This document shows positions 29,828-39,486 of a stretch of 64,000 bases of DNA, piece by piece. Numbering within the stretch: the stretch's first letter is position 1; each line of letters starts with the position of its first letter. The notes below the pieces were generated by a model that was given only the letters and a program-made list of their open reading frames with translations, searched no databases and had not been told where the DNA came from. The position numbers were made by a program, and so were the translations under genes. Source of the DNA: Thalassoglobus neptunius (GTDB taxonomy: Bacteria > Planctomycetota > Planctomycetia > Planctomycetales > Planctomycetaceae); the NCBI RefSeq assembly GCF_007859735.1, contig NZ_SIHI01000001.1:1943272-2007271 (forward strand), in the 5' to 3' direction.

Positions 29828-31288
29828 TTACAGCTGTCCAAGTGGACGACGGCCCGGTCCCACGTCTTCTCCGTCGCCGAGATCCTTTCGCATCTCTTCT
29901 GCATATCCCTGAAGTTCTTCGACGACTTCAGGATGCTGATCGGCGAGATTGGTTGTCTCTCCAATATCTGACTCAAGATCAAAGAGAGAGAGCTCAAGCT
30001 GATGCGGAATCGACTTACCTCCGGGAATTCCCCCTTTTCCGGGAACGGGTGATCCGTATTTCTGCGAAAACATCAGCTTCCACTTCCCTTTTCTCAAAGC
30101 GACGAGGCGATTCTTCCCGTCATAGTGATAGAAGACCTCATGCGGGCTCGTGGCATTGTCGCTTCCTCGCATCAACTCAGAGATGTCTTGTCCATCAATT
30201 TTCCGCTCAGGCAACGGAGCTTCGGCGAGGTTGGCAATCGTCGGAAGCAAATCGATTGTCCCGGCCACTTCACGACATACCGCTCCAGCCGGAATTTCGC
30301 CCGGCCATCTCATGAGACACGAAACGCGAAAGCCTCCTTCAAAGTTACTTCCTTTTCCTTCCCGTAGCGGTTTCGCAGATCCTGCATGATCTCCGTACGA
30401 AAGCCACGGTCCGTTGTCCGAATTGAAGACGACCAGTGTGTTGTCGTCGATATCAGTAGCTTTGAGTGTTTCGAAAATTCTGCCGACTTGCCAGTCGATC
30501 TCACTAATGACATCACCGTAGAGCCCTCGTGCAGTTTCTCCTTCAAATTTCTCTGACACAAACAACGGAACATGCGGTTGCGGATTGGGCAAGTAGAGAA
30601 AAAACGGCTTTTCACGATTCCGTTCAATGAAGTCAACAGCCCGCTCAGTCAACTGTGTTGTGAGTTGAACCTGATCCTCGGGCTGAACCGCTTCGTTTAC
30701 AACTTCAAGCCCCTCATAAAGCGGAAGATTTGGCCACCTTTTGAGACGCTCTTCCAATGGGAGATGACGAACGCCCGGATGAAATGGCCACATGTCATTG
30801 GAGTACGGGAGACCGAAGTATTCATCAAACCCCTGATTGGGAGGAAGAAACGCGGGCTGATGTCCTAAATGCCACTTTCCGAAACAAGCTGTTGCGTATC
30901 CCTTCGACTTGAGAATGTCCGCGATGGTTTCTTCTTCCGGGTTCAATCCGTTCTTCGAGCGAGGTCCGAAGTTTCCTCCAACTCCAACTCGCGTCGGGAT
31001 GCATCCTGTCATCAACGCTGCCCTTGACGGGCTGCAGAATGAGCGTCCAACGTAGAAGTCGGTGAACAGCATTCCCTCCGCAGCCATCTGATCAAGATGC
31101 GGAGTCTGATAGCCTTCTGCCCCGAAAGGTCCAATGTCGGCGTACCCCATATCGTCACAGAAGATGACAATGAAGTTCGGAGACGTTTCTTTCTTTGCGG
31201 AAGAATCCTCGGAAACTGCGACTGAACACAAAACGAGCCCAAGGGTCACAGCAGCAGTCAGACAGCTTCGGAATAACAAGAACATCAT
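29828..31288 (-). CDS. sulfatase, formylglycine-dependent (CSPSR)
   Basis: The 486-residue exported sulfatase of the alkaline phosphatase superfamily has a signal peptide at about residues 5-26, metal-binding FCDDMGY (43-49) and the sulfatase signature with C85 in CSPSR, which must be oxidised to formylglycine. ACFGKWHLG and SDNGPW (metal Asp/Asn) follow. The family hydrolyses sulfate esters, here probably of carbohydrates or small sulfated molecules in the periplasm. It is transcribed away from the sulfatase at 31795. The 3' neighbour is the D-glutamate operon on the same strand (170 bases apart), probably a separate unit. Substrate cannot be read from the sequence. Confidence 0.95.
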   Translation of the reverse strand: MMFLLFRSCLTAAVTLGLVLCSVAVSEDSSAKKETSPNFIVIFCDDMGYADIGPFGAEGYQTPHLDQMAAEGMLFTDFYVGRSFCSPSRAALMTGCIPTRVGVGGNFGPRSKNGLNPEEETIADILKSKGYATACFGKWHLGHQPAFLPPNQGFDEYFGLPYSNDMWPFHPGVRHLPLEERLKRWPNLPLYEGLEVVNEAVQPEDQVQLTTQLTERAVDFIERNREKPFFLYLPNPQPHVPLFVSEKFEGETARGLYGDVISEIDWQVGRIFETLKATDIDDNTLVVFNSDNGPWLSYGDHAGSAKPLREGKGSNFEGGFRVSCLMRWPGEIPAGAVCREVAGTIDLLPTIANLAEAPLPERKIDGQDISELMRGSDNATSPHEVFYHYDGKNRLVALRKGKWKLMFSQKYGSPVPGKGGIPGGKSIPHQLELSLFDLESDIGETTNLADQHPEVVEELQGYAEEMRKDLGDGEDVGPGRRPLGQL

Positions 31289-31794
31289 TTCACCCAGTTG
31301 AAACTCAAAGATGGCGACAACGACACATCAATCAAACGTTAATGGCAACCGGTATTGTGTCGCAATCCACTCCAGTCTGGATCAAAGCAGAACGCCGGTT
31401 CCCCTCCGAAACGATCGAGACAACCAGACTGACCGCAACTCCCACAAAAGAAACCTTTCTGTATATGTTTCCCTTCGAGTTGCAACTCCGCGCCAACAAA
31501 GTACGGGACACACGAAAAGACACAAGATGCGGTTTGCAGCAAGCGATCGCCTCACGTGCGAATCGAGAAGTGACTGAAAGCTCCTTCGACCATAAGCGGT
31601 GCTGTGGGAACGGACAGCACTCTTCGAACACATCCTCGAGGAATGCACGCGTGCAAACAAAGCACTCATTCACCACAATGGGTCCTGACTAATGCAGCCC
31701 GAGCATTGAAGACCGTTCAACGGAGCACGACAATCTCACATGGATGTCGTCATTTGTCTTCGATGCTGAATTTCCAACGTGGATCAGGTGAATA
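31289..31794. other. divergent promoter region between two sulfatase genes
   Basis: Overlapping frames of 60-165 codons occur on both strands of these 506 bases. None has a ribosome binding site, recognisable domain or protein-like composition, so none is called. The region should hold promoters for both sulfatases. No strong inverted repeat or hexamer pair was found. Confidence 0.4.
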
Positions 31795-33414
31795 GTGAGA
31801 GTTCTTCGAAACGCTGTAACCGTTGTCGGATTGGCCGTATTCCTGAGTTTTCTTGCTCAAGAAACGATTGCTTCGACTCCGAACTTCCTTGTCATTATCG
31901 TCGATGATCTCGGATTCTCAGACGTCGGGAGCTACGGCGGGGAAATCGCGACTCCGAATCTCGATCGCCTCGCAGAGAACGGTTTGCGGTACACACAGTT
32001 TTACAACACAGCCCGCTGCTGGCCTTCGCGGGCTGCCCTTCTCACAGGATACTACGCTCAACAGGTTCGCCGAGATGCGTTCCCTGGAATCCCCGGCGGC
32101 GGACGGGGGAACCGGCCCAGTTGGGCACGTCTCCTTCCGGAAGTTCTCTCTCAAGCAGGCTACCGATCCTATCACTCAGGGAAATGGCATCTCGATGGAA
32201 TGCCCATCGAAACGGGGTTTCATCGCTCGTATCTCTTGAAAGATCAAGGACGCTTCTTCAATCCGAATATCCACTGGAAAGACGACAAACGACTTCCCGC
32301 CGTAGAAAAGAACAGCGGTTTTTACGGAACCATTGCCATCGCTGACCACGCGATCTCATGTCTACAAGAACACAATCGTGACTATTCTGATCAGCCCTTC
32401 TTCCATTACCTCGCGTTCACCGCTCCGCACTTCCCGCTACATGCCTTGCCGGAAGACATTGAACGCTACGCCGGTCGCTACAACCAGGGTTGGGAAATCG
32501 TTCGCTCCGAACGCTGGGACCGGATGCAACAGCTTGGCCTTCTGACCGGTCAACTCTCTCCGGTCGAATCAGAAATTGGCCCTCCTTATGACTTCCCGGA
32601 GCACCTCAAGATTCTGGGCCCCGGAGAAGTCAACCGCCCTCTGAAATGGGATTCCATGTCCGCACTTCAGCAAGACTTCCAGGCACGAAAAATGGAAGTC
32701 CATGCCGCGATGGTTGATCGAGTCGACCAGGAGATCGGACGAGTCTTACGTCAACTTGAAGAGACGAACCAAATCGACAACACAGTCATCATGTTCCTTT
32801 CGGACAACGGAGCCAGTGCCGAAATCATGGTCCGTGCCGATGGGCACGACCCCGAAGCGAGTTTTGGTTCAGCGGAAAGCTATCTCTGCCTCGGTCCCGG
32901 ATGGTCGACCAGTTCCAACACACCCTTTCGACGACACAAGACATGGACTCACGAAGGGGGAATTTCAAGTCCCCTGATCGTTCACTGGCCAAACGGAATT
33001 TCCACTCCGGGAACTCTCCGAAACTCCCCCGCTCACATCATCGACATCGCTCCCACACTGATCGAACTGGCCGGAACCTCACGTTTCACTGAATGGGAAG
33101 GTGTCTCCGTCCCCGCTCCGCCGGGCAGAAGCCTCGTCGATTCCTTCTCGTCCGATGATCCCGAAGCTGAGAGAACTCTTTGGTGGTCACATGAAAACAA
33201 CCACGCCATCCGAGTCGGGAACTGGAAGGCGGTCGTCTCCGGAATCGACGAAGACTGGGAACTCTACAACCTCGAACAAGACCGCACCGAAACCCAAAAT
33301 CTCGCGGACGAAGAACGAGACCGACTCGAATCGCTGGTATCGCGCTGGACTCAGCTCCGAAATCAGTTTTACGAACAAGCGACTGGGCAACCCGTCCCCT
33401 CCGATGCTGAATGA
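31795..33414 (+). CDS. sulfatase, formylglycine-dependent (CWPSR)
   Basis: The 539-residue exported sulfatase has a signal peptide (about 5-26), IIVDDLGFSDVGSYGG with the first metal aspartates, and C75 in CWPSRAALLTG as the formylglycine precursor. It also has SGKWHLDG and LSDNGASAE for the second metal half. The start is GTG at 31795, preceded by AGGTG. The C-terminal part matches arylsulfatase A-like enzymes (HKTWTHEGGISSPLIVHWP). The adjacent divergent sulfatase shares the family but not close sequence, so it is not a recent duplicate. The substrate is unknown. Confidence 0.95.
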   Translation: MRVLRNAVTVVGLAVFLSFLAQETIASTPNFLVIIVDDLGFSDVGSYGGEIATPNLDRLAENGLRYTQFYNTARCWPSRAALLTGYYAQQVRRDAFPGIPGGGRGNRPSWARLLPEVLSQAGYRSYHSGKWHLDGMPIETGFHRSYLLKDQGRFFNPNIHWKDDKRLPAVEKNSGFYGTIAIADHAISCLQEHNRDYSDQPFFHYLAFTAPHFPLHALPEDIERYAGRYNQGWEIVRSERWDRMQQLGLLTGQLSPVESEIGPPYDFPEHLKILGPGEVNRPLKWDSMSALQQDFQARKMEVHAAMVDRVDQEIGRVLRQLEETNQIDNTVIMFLSDNGASAEIMVRADGHDPEASFGSAESYLCLGPGWSTSSNTPFRRHKTWTHEGGISSPLIVHWPNGISTPGTLRNSPAHIIDIAPTLIELAGTSRFTEWEGVSVPAPPGRSLVDSFSSDDPEAERTLWWSHENNHAIRVGNWKAVVSGIDEDWELYNLEQDRTETQNLADEERDRLESLVSRWTQLRNQFYEQATGQPVPSDAE

Positions 33415-33588
33415 TGCCACTGCCGACCCACTGAAGAACGCAATTGCAGGACCGGCAGCTCCGGAAAATCTCCTCGTAAGTGCTGAAATCTGCACGAAAA
33501 TCGGAACCAGCAGGACCCCGTTGCCTGACACAACCAAACACGCACAGAAATCGCAGCCTGAACTCGACGATTCACTCAATCTTCTTGC

Positions 33589-33617
33589 TTGACGGAGCCA
33601 AACCCTGTAGATACAGT
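33589..33617 (+). promoter_or_regulatory. sigma-70-type promoter of tRNA-Val(GAC)
   Basis: TTGACG (33589-33594) and TACAGT (33612-33617) are separated by exactly 17 bases; the tRNA begins 11 bases after the -10 box. The -35 matches consensus at five of six positions and the -10 at four. Confidence 0.5.
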
Positions 33618-33627
33618 TCGCACTCAG

Positions 33628-33701
33628 GCACCCGTAGCTCAGTTGGTTAGAGTGCATGCTTGACATGCATGAGGTCGCTGGTTCGAGTCCAGCCGGGTGC
33701 A
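33628..33701 (+). tRNA. tRNA-Val, anticodon GAC
   Basis: The cloverleaf is complete: acceptor GCACCCG with CGGGTGC, D arm GCTC/GAGT (one G-T pair), anticodon arm CATGC-TTGACAT-GCATG, T arm GCTGG-TTCGAGT-CCAGC, and discriminator A at 33701. The anticodon GAC reads GTC/GTT valine codons. CCA is not encoded. Confidence 0.97.
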
Positions 33702-33720
33702 CTTCTTTTAACTTCTTGTA

Positions 33721-33797
33721 GACACATTCTTTGTGTCATGAGGCCGATCCTTCCCTGGCTCAAGATCATTCTGGTCAGGGACCTGAGGATGGCCTCA
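33721..33797. terminator. tandem hairpins between tRNA-Val(GAC) and the ECF sigma gene
   Basis: A short hairpin, GACACA/TGTGTC (33721-33737, 5-base loop), is followed at 33739-33797 by a long imperfect hairpin. Its outer arms are TGAGGCC and GGCCTCA, and its inner arms are GATCCTTCCCTGG and TCAGGGACCTGAGGAT. The pair lies downstream of the tRNA on the plus strand and of the ECF sigma gene on the minus strand, so it may end both transcripts. No T-run is present. Confidence 0.45.
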
Positions 33798-33973
33798 AGT
33801 TGAAGCCTTGAAGATCTCGCTGACAGAATCACTTTTGGCGTACTGTTTTCGACGATGGCGATGAAGCCATTGCCAAGAGAACTCAGCGCGATCATCCATT
33901 GTGTGAAGGATGTTCCGCGAGGGTTCAATCTCCAATCGAAAACGACATCCTTGGATTCTTCTGGGCGGCGAAC

Positions 33974-34504
33974 TTACTCAATTTCTTCGCTGAGTTCTTT
34001 CTTCAGCCATGCTTTGGCAAAACCGAGTTCTGCCTGAACTGTTGAGCGGGAAACGTTGAGTTCGCTCGAGATTTCTTCGCCTGTCAATCCGCCAAAGAAT
34101 TTCAACTCGACGATCTTTGCCGGGCGAGAGTGTGATTCTTCCATCACTTCCAGTGCATCGTGAAGTTCGACGACGTCAACGCGAGACGTCCCGGTTGTTA
34201 TCGACGGAAAGAGTGCTTGGCCCCGCCCTTGTTGGCCGCCTCGTTTGAGTGTTTTTCGCTTTCTTGCATGATCAACAAGCAACCGACGAAGGATGTTCGC
34301 TCCGACAGCCATCGCGTGCGTTCGATCGTTGAGATCGACATTCCGCTGCTCGAGAAGCTTCATGAAGGCATCGTTCACCAGAACCGTTGGTTGCAAAGAG
34401 TGGCCCGGTGCCTCCTTCTTCAATTCCCGACCGGCAAGCTGATGAAGTTGGTCATACATCGACTGATGCCACTTCGGCCGGGAAATTTCCTGACTGCCTG
34501 TCAT
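33974..34504 (-). CDS. ECF-type RNA polymerase sigma factor
   Basis: The 176-residue protein has sigma region 2 (LQPTVLVNDAFMKLLEQ to RRLLVDHARKRK, about 40-85) and region 4 with a helix-turn-helix (LKFFGGLTGEEISSELNVSR, then TVQAELGFAKAWLKKEL at the end). It resembles the planctomycete/acidobacterial ECF group whose genes neighbour Ser/Thr protein kinases, and a kinase gene is transcribed divergently 356 bases away. No anti-sigma gene is adjacent, so kinase-based control of the sigma factor is a reasonable inference. ATG 34504 is preferred over a TTG 29 codons upstream because AGGAA and TGGAA precede it and the length fits the group. Confidence 0.9.
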   Translation of the reverse strand: MTGSQEISRPKWHQSMYDQLHQLAGRELKKEAPGHSLQPTVLVNDAFMKLLEQRNVDLNDRTHAMAVGANILRRLLVDHARKRKTLKRGGQQGRGQALFPSITTGTSRVDVVELHDALEVMEESHSRPAKIVELKFFGGLTGEEISSELNVSRSTVQAELGFAKAWLKKELSEEIE

Positions 34505-34860
34505 CGATTCCAGAGTTCCTGTCAAACCAGCGAGTCGGGGATCTGAAGCTTCGAAAAATCTCGAAAACAGCACTACACACTTTGAACTCAATTCTCGCCA
34601 ATCTCCATAGAGAGAACAACTTGCCCCTCAAAGAATTTCATTGTGTCCATCAAGGAATTTGCTGAAGCAGGATGAGACCTCGCCAGAATCTCGTTCCCGG
34701 TGTGCAGTGCCTCGGACAATCAAACGCTGCGTTCCGAAATAGAAGACCACAACAAACGAGCGGATTCCGCTCACTGGCTTTCGCTCAAGATTTACCAGTG
34801 CTTGACTAAGAAAAATCGTGAAAGCCGTTCACCACCTGCCTGAGAGAAGAAGGCCATCTC
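34505..34860. other. divergent promoter region between ECF sigma factor and kinase
   Basis: These 356 bases have no credible gene. A TTGACT at 34802-34807 faces the kinase gene, but no -10 stands at normal spacing. AGAAGG at 34848-34853 is the kinase ribosome binding site. Promoters for the ECF sigma factor itself may not look like sigma-70 sites. Confidence 0.4.
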
Positions 34861-37797
34861 ATGATCATTTCGCAATCCCAACTAGGCGTTCGTGTTCTTT
34901 GGTCCTCGGATTCAGTAAAAGGGAAGGTGTTGTCGACGCACGATTCAGCCAGGAGATCGACCGTGAACAACCATGACCGGAGTCATCATCCGGAGCGGGC
35001 ACAAAGGGTCCAAGAACTGTTTATTGAACTTGTCGAACTGCCTGAGGACGAGAGAAAGCTTCGTCTCAAGGAAGTCGCCCTTGCAGACGCAACGCTCGCG
35101 CAAGAGGTCGATTCTCTTCTCGCCCATCACCGAGAGGATTCTTCATTCCTTGAAGATGGCGATGCGCTCAAGGTCAATCTCGGGGAAACCCAAATCTGGA
35201 GAACTCCGCCGGTCATTCCCGGTTTTCAGTCCATTCGGCAAGTCGCTGAGGGAGGTCAGGCTGTCGTTTTTCAGGGGCGACAGGAATCGACGAATCAACT
35301 CGTCGCGATCAAAGTTTTGAAAGACAACCTTCAGGGAGACAAGTCCGCTCAAAGTCGGCACCTTGAAGAGATTCGAACGTTGACCCGCATCCAACATCCG
35401 AACATTGTCTCCATTGTCGATTGCGGTGTGACAGCTGACGGGCGTGAGTATTACATCACCCGTTATATCTCCGGATACAATCTTGATGAATACATCAAAG
35501 AGAAATCTCCCAAGCTCGAACAACGGGTCGCTCTGTGTGCGAAAATCGCCCGAGCTGTGGATGCAGCCCACAAATCGGGAATCATTCATCGAGATCTGAA
35601 ACCTTCCAACATTCGAATCGACCGTCATGGCGAACCTTATGTGTTGGACTTTGGACTTGCGAAAGGGACAGACGGGCAATCGTCCATCGACTCCAACCTC
35701 AAGACAGTTCCGGGCAGCTTTGTTGGAAGCGTCCCGTGGGCAAGTCCGGAACAGGTGAATCGCAAATTCGGAAAGATCAGCGCCAAGACGGACATCTACC
35801 AATTGGGAGTCGTCTTCTATCAAGTCTTTGCATCAGGTGAATTCCCCTACCCTGCGACCGGAGAACTCCTCGAAGCTTTTCACAGCATTCTCGACGTGTC
35901 CCCCAAGCCGTTGCCTGATGCTGGCAACAATAAAAAGCTGGCGAGAATTGAAACCGTCCTCCTCAAGGCTCTCAATAAAAAACCCAACGATCGCTTCTCC
36001 TCAGCGAGAGCTTTCGCACGAATGCTCGAGCAGTCAATCTCGATCCCTGCACGCTCTCAAGAACCGGTCTCAAATGGAGCCAGCAGACTCTCGATTCTTT
36101 CGTGGATGTTCCTGCTGATTCTGTTCCTCGGAGGAATTTCAGGAGCGGGATATATGCTCGACAAGTATGTCATCCCGGGAGAGATTACGAACTTACTGGT
36201 GGAATTGAAGGAGAAGACACAGCAAGCATTCCAGAACCAAACTCCCGTTATTCCTGGTCAATCCGGAGATGACAATCCGGATGACGACGACCCGGATGAC
36301 AAACCAGGAGACGACAAACCGGACGATCAAAACGCCCCTGGAAACGACGATGAAGTCCCGCCGATTGATCCAGTCGAACCGGACAAACCAATCGTCACGC
36401 CACCGCCTTCGGTTCCTGAGATTTCCATTGCCATCGACGATGCCGAAATCAATGAAGGTGATTCCGGACCCCAAGCTCTTGTGTTTCCTGTAACGCTTTC
36501 CAAAGCAAGCACTGAAACGATCCGTGTTCGCTATACCATGAGTTCACAAAACTCAAGAACACCCGCTGATCAACAAGACTATCAACCCATCGAGAAGGGG
36601 ACGCTGACCTTTGAACCTGGCGAGACGGACCAATCCATCGAGGTCAACATCGTCGGCGACGAGGACTATGAACCGCACGAAACCTTCAGTGTGCAGCTGA
36701 CGGAACCTGAGAACGCGGTCATTTCCCGAGACATCGGAATCGGGACAATTCTGAACGACGATCCATTTCAATCACAGCCAGGCAAGCTCGACTTTCAGCA
36801 GGTCGAAAGCGGACAGTTGCCGGACGACTGGGAAATCATCGGGAACACGGGAGTCGATCTCTCAAGTGGATTTCCAGCTCTCAAGATCGTTGGGTCAGGG
36901 AAAGATGAAAACGCTGTCATCAATCGCTCAATTCGAGTTGCGGATAAATTCTTCATCGAAATGCAACTCGTTGATGAAGGCAACGACCATCTGGAGTTCA
37001 ATCTCAAGTCCTCGGAAACCGGTGAGACTTCCACCTTTGAAATTGGGACCAAAAGCGTGGTTGGCTGGACACTCGTTTCTGGATCAACATTGTTGGACAA
37101 ACTGGCCCCAAGTTCCTCCGGAAGTCGCGATGTAGTCTGGTTTCGCATCGAGAATCGACCTGACGAAGGACTGTTCGTGATTGTGAATGGCGATCTCATG
37201 AATGCGAAGAAGTTCGGGGCCCCCCTCACTGGACCATTCGATTCCCTTGAGGTGCGATTTGACGATCCCTATCGGAAGATGTCCATTCACAACCTTCGAT
37301 GGGGCCCGATCTCTCCGACACGCGGATTGCAGACTGTGGAATTCGGGAACTCTCAAATGAAGATCGTCCCATCTCAGTTACCTGAGGGATGGACGCGCAT
37401 TGGCCCGGCAAATCCTGATCGACGGACACGATGGATTTCCGATCCCCTTCAGATTGGCGACGAATTCCTGGCGTCCTTTCGCATCAATGTGCTGAGACGC
37501 GGGGAATTTCAACTCAATTTCATTGGCGAAGGCGGAAGCATGACCCTTCCAGTCAGTTTCGATTTCGGACGCAGTGTTGCGGTCATGTCTGCGTGCGGTG
37601 CGCAGCGAAATTTTGAATACCGACTGACGAACTACGAAGTGAGAATCCGCAAACAACAAGACAAACTGCTGGTGACCGTTGGCGACTCCACAAACACACT
37701 TGTCGTTGACGCCCGAGGTTTCGGCAACTTCGAACAAATAGAACTCGATGTGAGCCCCCCGAGTACCTTCGAAATCTCGAAAATCTGGATCAAGTAG
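34861..37797 (+). CDS. transmembrane Ser/Thr protein kinase with extracytoplasmic Calx-beta domain
   Basis: The 978-residue protein has a planctomycete kinase leader (about 45-100, ELFIELVELPEDERKLRL). The Hanks-type kinase domain (about 121-390) has a glycine loop at 129-137, K151 in VAIK, HRD 243-245 in IIHRDLKPSN and DFG 263-265. One membrane helix lies at 411-433. An Asp/Pro linker (470-500, rich in DDDPDDKPGDD-like stretches) precedes a Calx-beta domain (518-635), and about 340 beta-rich residues follow. Catalytic residues are all present. Calx-beta domains bind calcium, and the acidic linker could do the same. The geometry suggests an external signal sensed outside and phosphorylation inside. 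The divergent ECF sigma factor is a likely target or partner. Confidence 0.95.
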   Translation: MIISQSQLGVRVLWSSDSVKGKVLSTHDSARRSTVNNHDRSHHPERAQRVQELFIELVELPEDERKLRLKEVALADATLAQEVDSLLAHHREDSSFLEDGDALKVNLGETQIWRTPPVIPGFQSIRQVAEGGQAVVFQGRQESTNQLVAIKVLKDNLQGDKSAQSRHLEEIRTLTRIQHPNIVSIVDCGVTADGREYYITRYISGYNLDEYIKEKSPKLEQRVALCAKIARAVDAAHKSGIIHRDLKPSNIRIDRHGEPYVLDFGLAKGTDGQSSIDSNLKTVPGSFVGSVPWASPEQVNRKFGKISAKTDIYQLGVVFYQVFASGEFPYPATGELLEAFHSILDVSPKPLPDAGNNKKLARIETVLLKALNKKPNDRFSSARAFARMLEQSISIPARSQEPVSNGASRLSILSWMFLLILFLGGISGAGYMLDKYVIPGEITNLLVELKEKTQQAFQNQTPVIPGQSGDDNPDDDDPDDKPGDDKPDDQNAPGNDDEVPPIDPVEPDKPIVTPPPSVPEISIAIDDAEINEGDSGPQALVFPVTLSKASTETIRVRYTMSSQNSRTPADQQDYQPIEKGTLTFEPGETDQSIEVNIVGDEDYEPHETFSVQLTEPENAVISRDIGIGTILNDDPFQSQPGKLDFQQVESGQLPDDWEIIGNTGVDLSSGFPALKIVGSGKDENAVINRSIRVADKFFIEMQLVDEGNDHLEFNLKSSETGETSTFEIGTKSVVGWTLVSGSTLLDKLAPSSSGSRDVVWFRIENRPDEGLFVIVNGDLMNAKKFGAPLTGPFDSLEVRFDDPYRKMSIHNLRWGPISPTRGLQTVEFGNSQMKIVPSQLPEGWTRIGPANPDRRTRWISDPLQIGDEFLASFRINVLRRGEFQLNFIGEGGSMTLPVSFDFGRSVAVMSACGAQRNFEYRLTNYEVRIRKQQDKLLVTVGDSTNTLVVDARGFGNFEQIELDVSPPSTFEISKIWIK

Positions 37798-38181
37798 CTG
37801 CCAGCGAGAGTGTCTTTTCCGAAGATTGCTGTACCAAACGACGCATCAATGAATTCTCCCAAGAGTCGAAAGTGACTCCCGGGCGGAAATCCGTTCTCCA
37901 GTTTTTGTGAACAACGGTTTCAAGGTTTCGGTCAAATTCCGGATTTTGTTCAATTTTTCGAGAAACTACCTTCAACCCTTGGGGTTGAAACCGCAAAATC
38001 GCTCGAACGAAGATCGACACGACCAAGAGGGAACGACTGCATTACGATTCTCCTCGAATTTCCGAGAGAATCGCAGCCAACTTCGGTATTGCTCCCCAGA
38101 GTTTTCGGCCATTTCTTCTGAGAAATCAGTGCCTGTGAAAACCGTGGCGATGTTGAGAACTCTGAATGAGAATCGCCACAA
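37798..38181. other. intergenic region with two small inverted repeats
   Basis: No gene is visible in these 384 bases. There are two inverted repeats: TTCAACCC/GGGTTGAA at 37971-37989 (3-base loop) and CGATTCTC/GAGAATCG at 38045-38073. The first could end the kinase transcript; the second stands about 110 bases before the next start and could be an operator. Confidence 0.4.
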
Positions 38182-39486
38182 ATGATCCCAAACTCAGGAC
38201 ACATCCTCAACGGCGTGTTAGCCGTTCTCGGCGTGATTGTCTTTCTCTTTGCCTATCAATTTCAGAACGACGACCAGCGGCTCGAAAAACTCTTCAAGGA
38301 GTCCGGGGTCACATTCAAGTACGACGTCGATGGAAACACACCTCTCGCTGCCGAACTCAGTGGAACCCATCTCACAGTGGAACTGGCTGAAGAGCTCGCT
38401 GAGAAGAAAGAACTCCTCCGCTTGAGTCTCTCGGATTGCCAAGTTGACAGCGCGGCACTGGAGGTGCTTGCTCGGTTGCCAAACCTCAAGAACCTGTTTC
38501 TCTACAACTCATTGACGGATCCATCCTCAAACTGGTCGCCGCTACTCGACCAGTTGACTCTCGAGAATCTGGTCCTCGACAACGTCAATATTACCGATGA
38601 TGAACTGATTCGAATCAACCGCGACATGTTGACTTCGCTCGATATCAAAGACTGTGAACAACTGTCCCAAAAGTCGATCAAGTCCTTCGCGGAATCCGAG
38701 TACCTCCAGAAACTGCGAACACAAGGAATCCCAATTCCAGTCGCCCTTTGCAGGCATATCGCACTCAACTCACCGGAGTTGACCTTTCGTTTTCAGCCAG
38801 AAGATTTGATTGAATTCAAACCACTCACTGAGCGATACGGGGTGACTCATCTTGATGACGATTTTCGAGTCATCGGTCTCGAAATCAATCAAGACACCGC
38901 GGGCATTCTCGAAACCGATCAAGACCTCTTCGAGAAACTCAATTCGCTGAGATTGTCCAAGAGCAGCATTGACCAAAGCATTTGGGACTGGATCAAAAAA
39001 CAGGAGAAGCTGGAGTCGCTGACGATCGTCAATTCAACGATGGACCTCGACTATTCGATCGAACCTCATCAACTGTCACAGCTGCATCACCTCTACCTCG
39101 AAGGTGTGATCACCTCAGAAAGTGAAGACGAACGCCTCATTCTTCCTGAGCTTCGAAACCTTCGCACCCTTACCCTCAAGTCACCGCTTTCTCCAGGAGT
39201 TTCACTCGAGAATTTCTCGTCAGACAAGCTCAGTTTCCTGAGCATCGAACAGAACCTGACAGAAGATGACTGGCTCCGCCTGAAAGGGCATCCGCAACTC
39301 ACAACGCTGATGATCCACGATGAAAACATCGACGAAATGCGTGCAGAAGTCATTTTCAGCCTGCCACGCCTCGACCAGTTGTTCCTCATTCGATGCGAAA
39401 TGACAGAACAAATTGGCTCACAGTTCTCGGAAGCTGACTTCTCAATGCGAGAATATCGTTCGGGCTTCTTCCACGATCGAGACTGA
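38182..39486 (+). CDS. membrane-anchored leucine-rich-repeat-like protein
   Basis: The 434-residue protein has an N-terminal membrane anchor or signal (about 9-27, ILNGVLAVLGVIVFLFAY) and several irregular leucine-rich repeats of about 23-25 residues, for example L-RLSLSDCQVDSAALEVLARLP and NLKNLFLYN. The repeats resemble the internalin/RNase-inhibitor-like sets found in planctomycete surface proteins. There is no catalytic motif. It follows the kinase on the same strand after 384 bases; a shared function is possible but there is no direct sign. A second protein of the same design lies at 51683-52909. Confidence 0.8.
   Translation: MIPNSGHILNGVLAVLGVIVFLFAYQFQNDDQRLEKLFKESGVTFKYDVDGNTPLAAELSGTHLTVELAEELAEKKELLRLSLSDCQVDSAALEVLARLPNLKNLFLYNSLTDPSSNWSPLLDQLTLENLVLDNVNITDDELIRINRDMLTSLDIKDCEQLSQKSIKSFAESEYLQKLRTQGIPIPVALCRHIALNSPELTFRFQPEDLIEFKPLTERYGVTHLDDDFRVIGLEINQDTAGILETDQDLFEKLNSLRLSKSSIDQSIWDWIKKQEKLESLTIVNSTMDLDYSIEPHQLSQLHHLYLEGVITSESEDERLILPELRNLRTLTLKSPLSPGVSLENFSSDKLSFLSIEQNLTEDDWLRLKGHPQLTTLMIHDENIDEMRAEVIFSLPRLDQLFLIRCEMTEQIGSQFSEADFSMREYRSGFFHDRD

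Noticed and set aside
31195-31692. 165-codon plus-strand frame and a 114-codon minus-strand frame (31332-31676) between the divergent sulfatases
   Set aside because: No start signal, no recognisable domain, and mutually exclusive with each other; the region is better read as a promoter gap.
36265-36350. repeat-like Asp/Pro-rich DNA stretch in the kinase gene
   Set aside because: It encodes a low-complexity linker in frame; it is not a DNA repeat element or CRISPR-like array.
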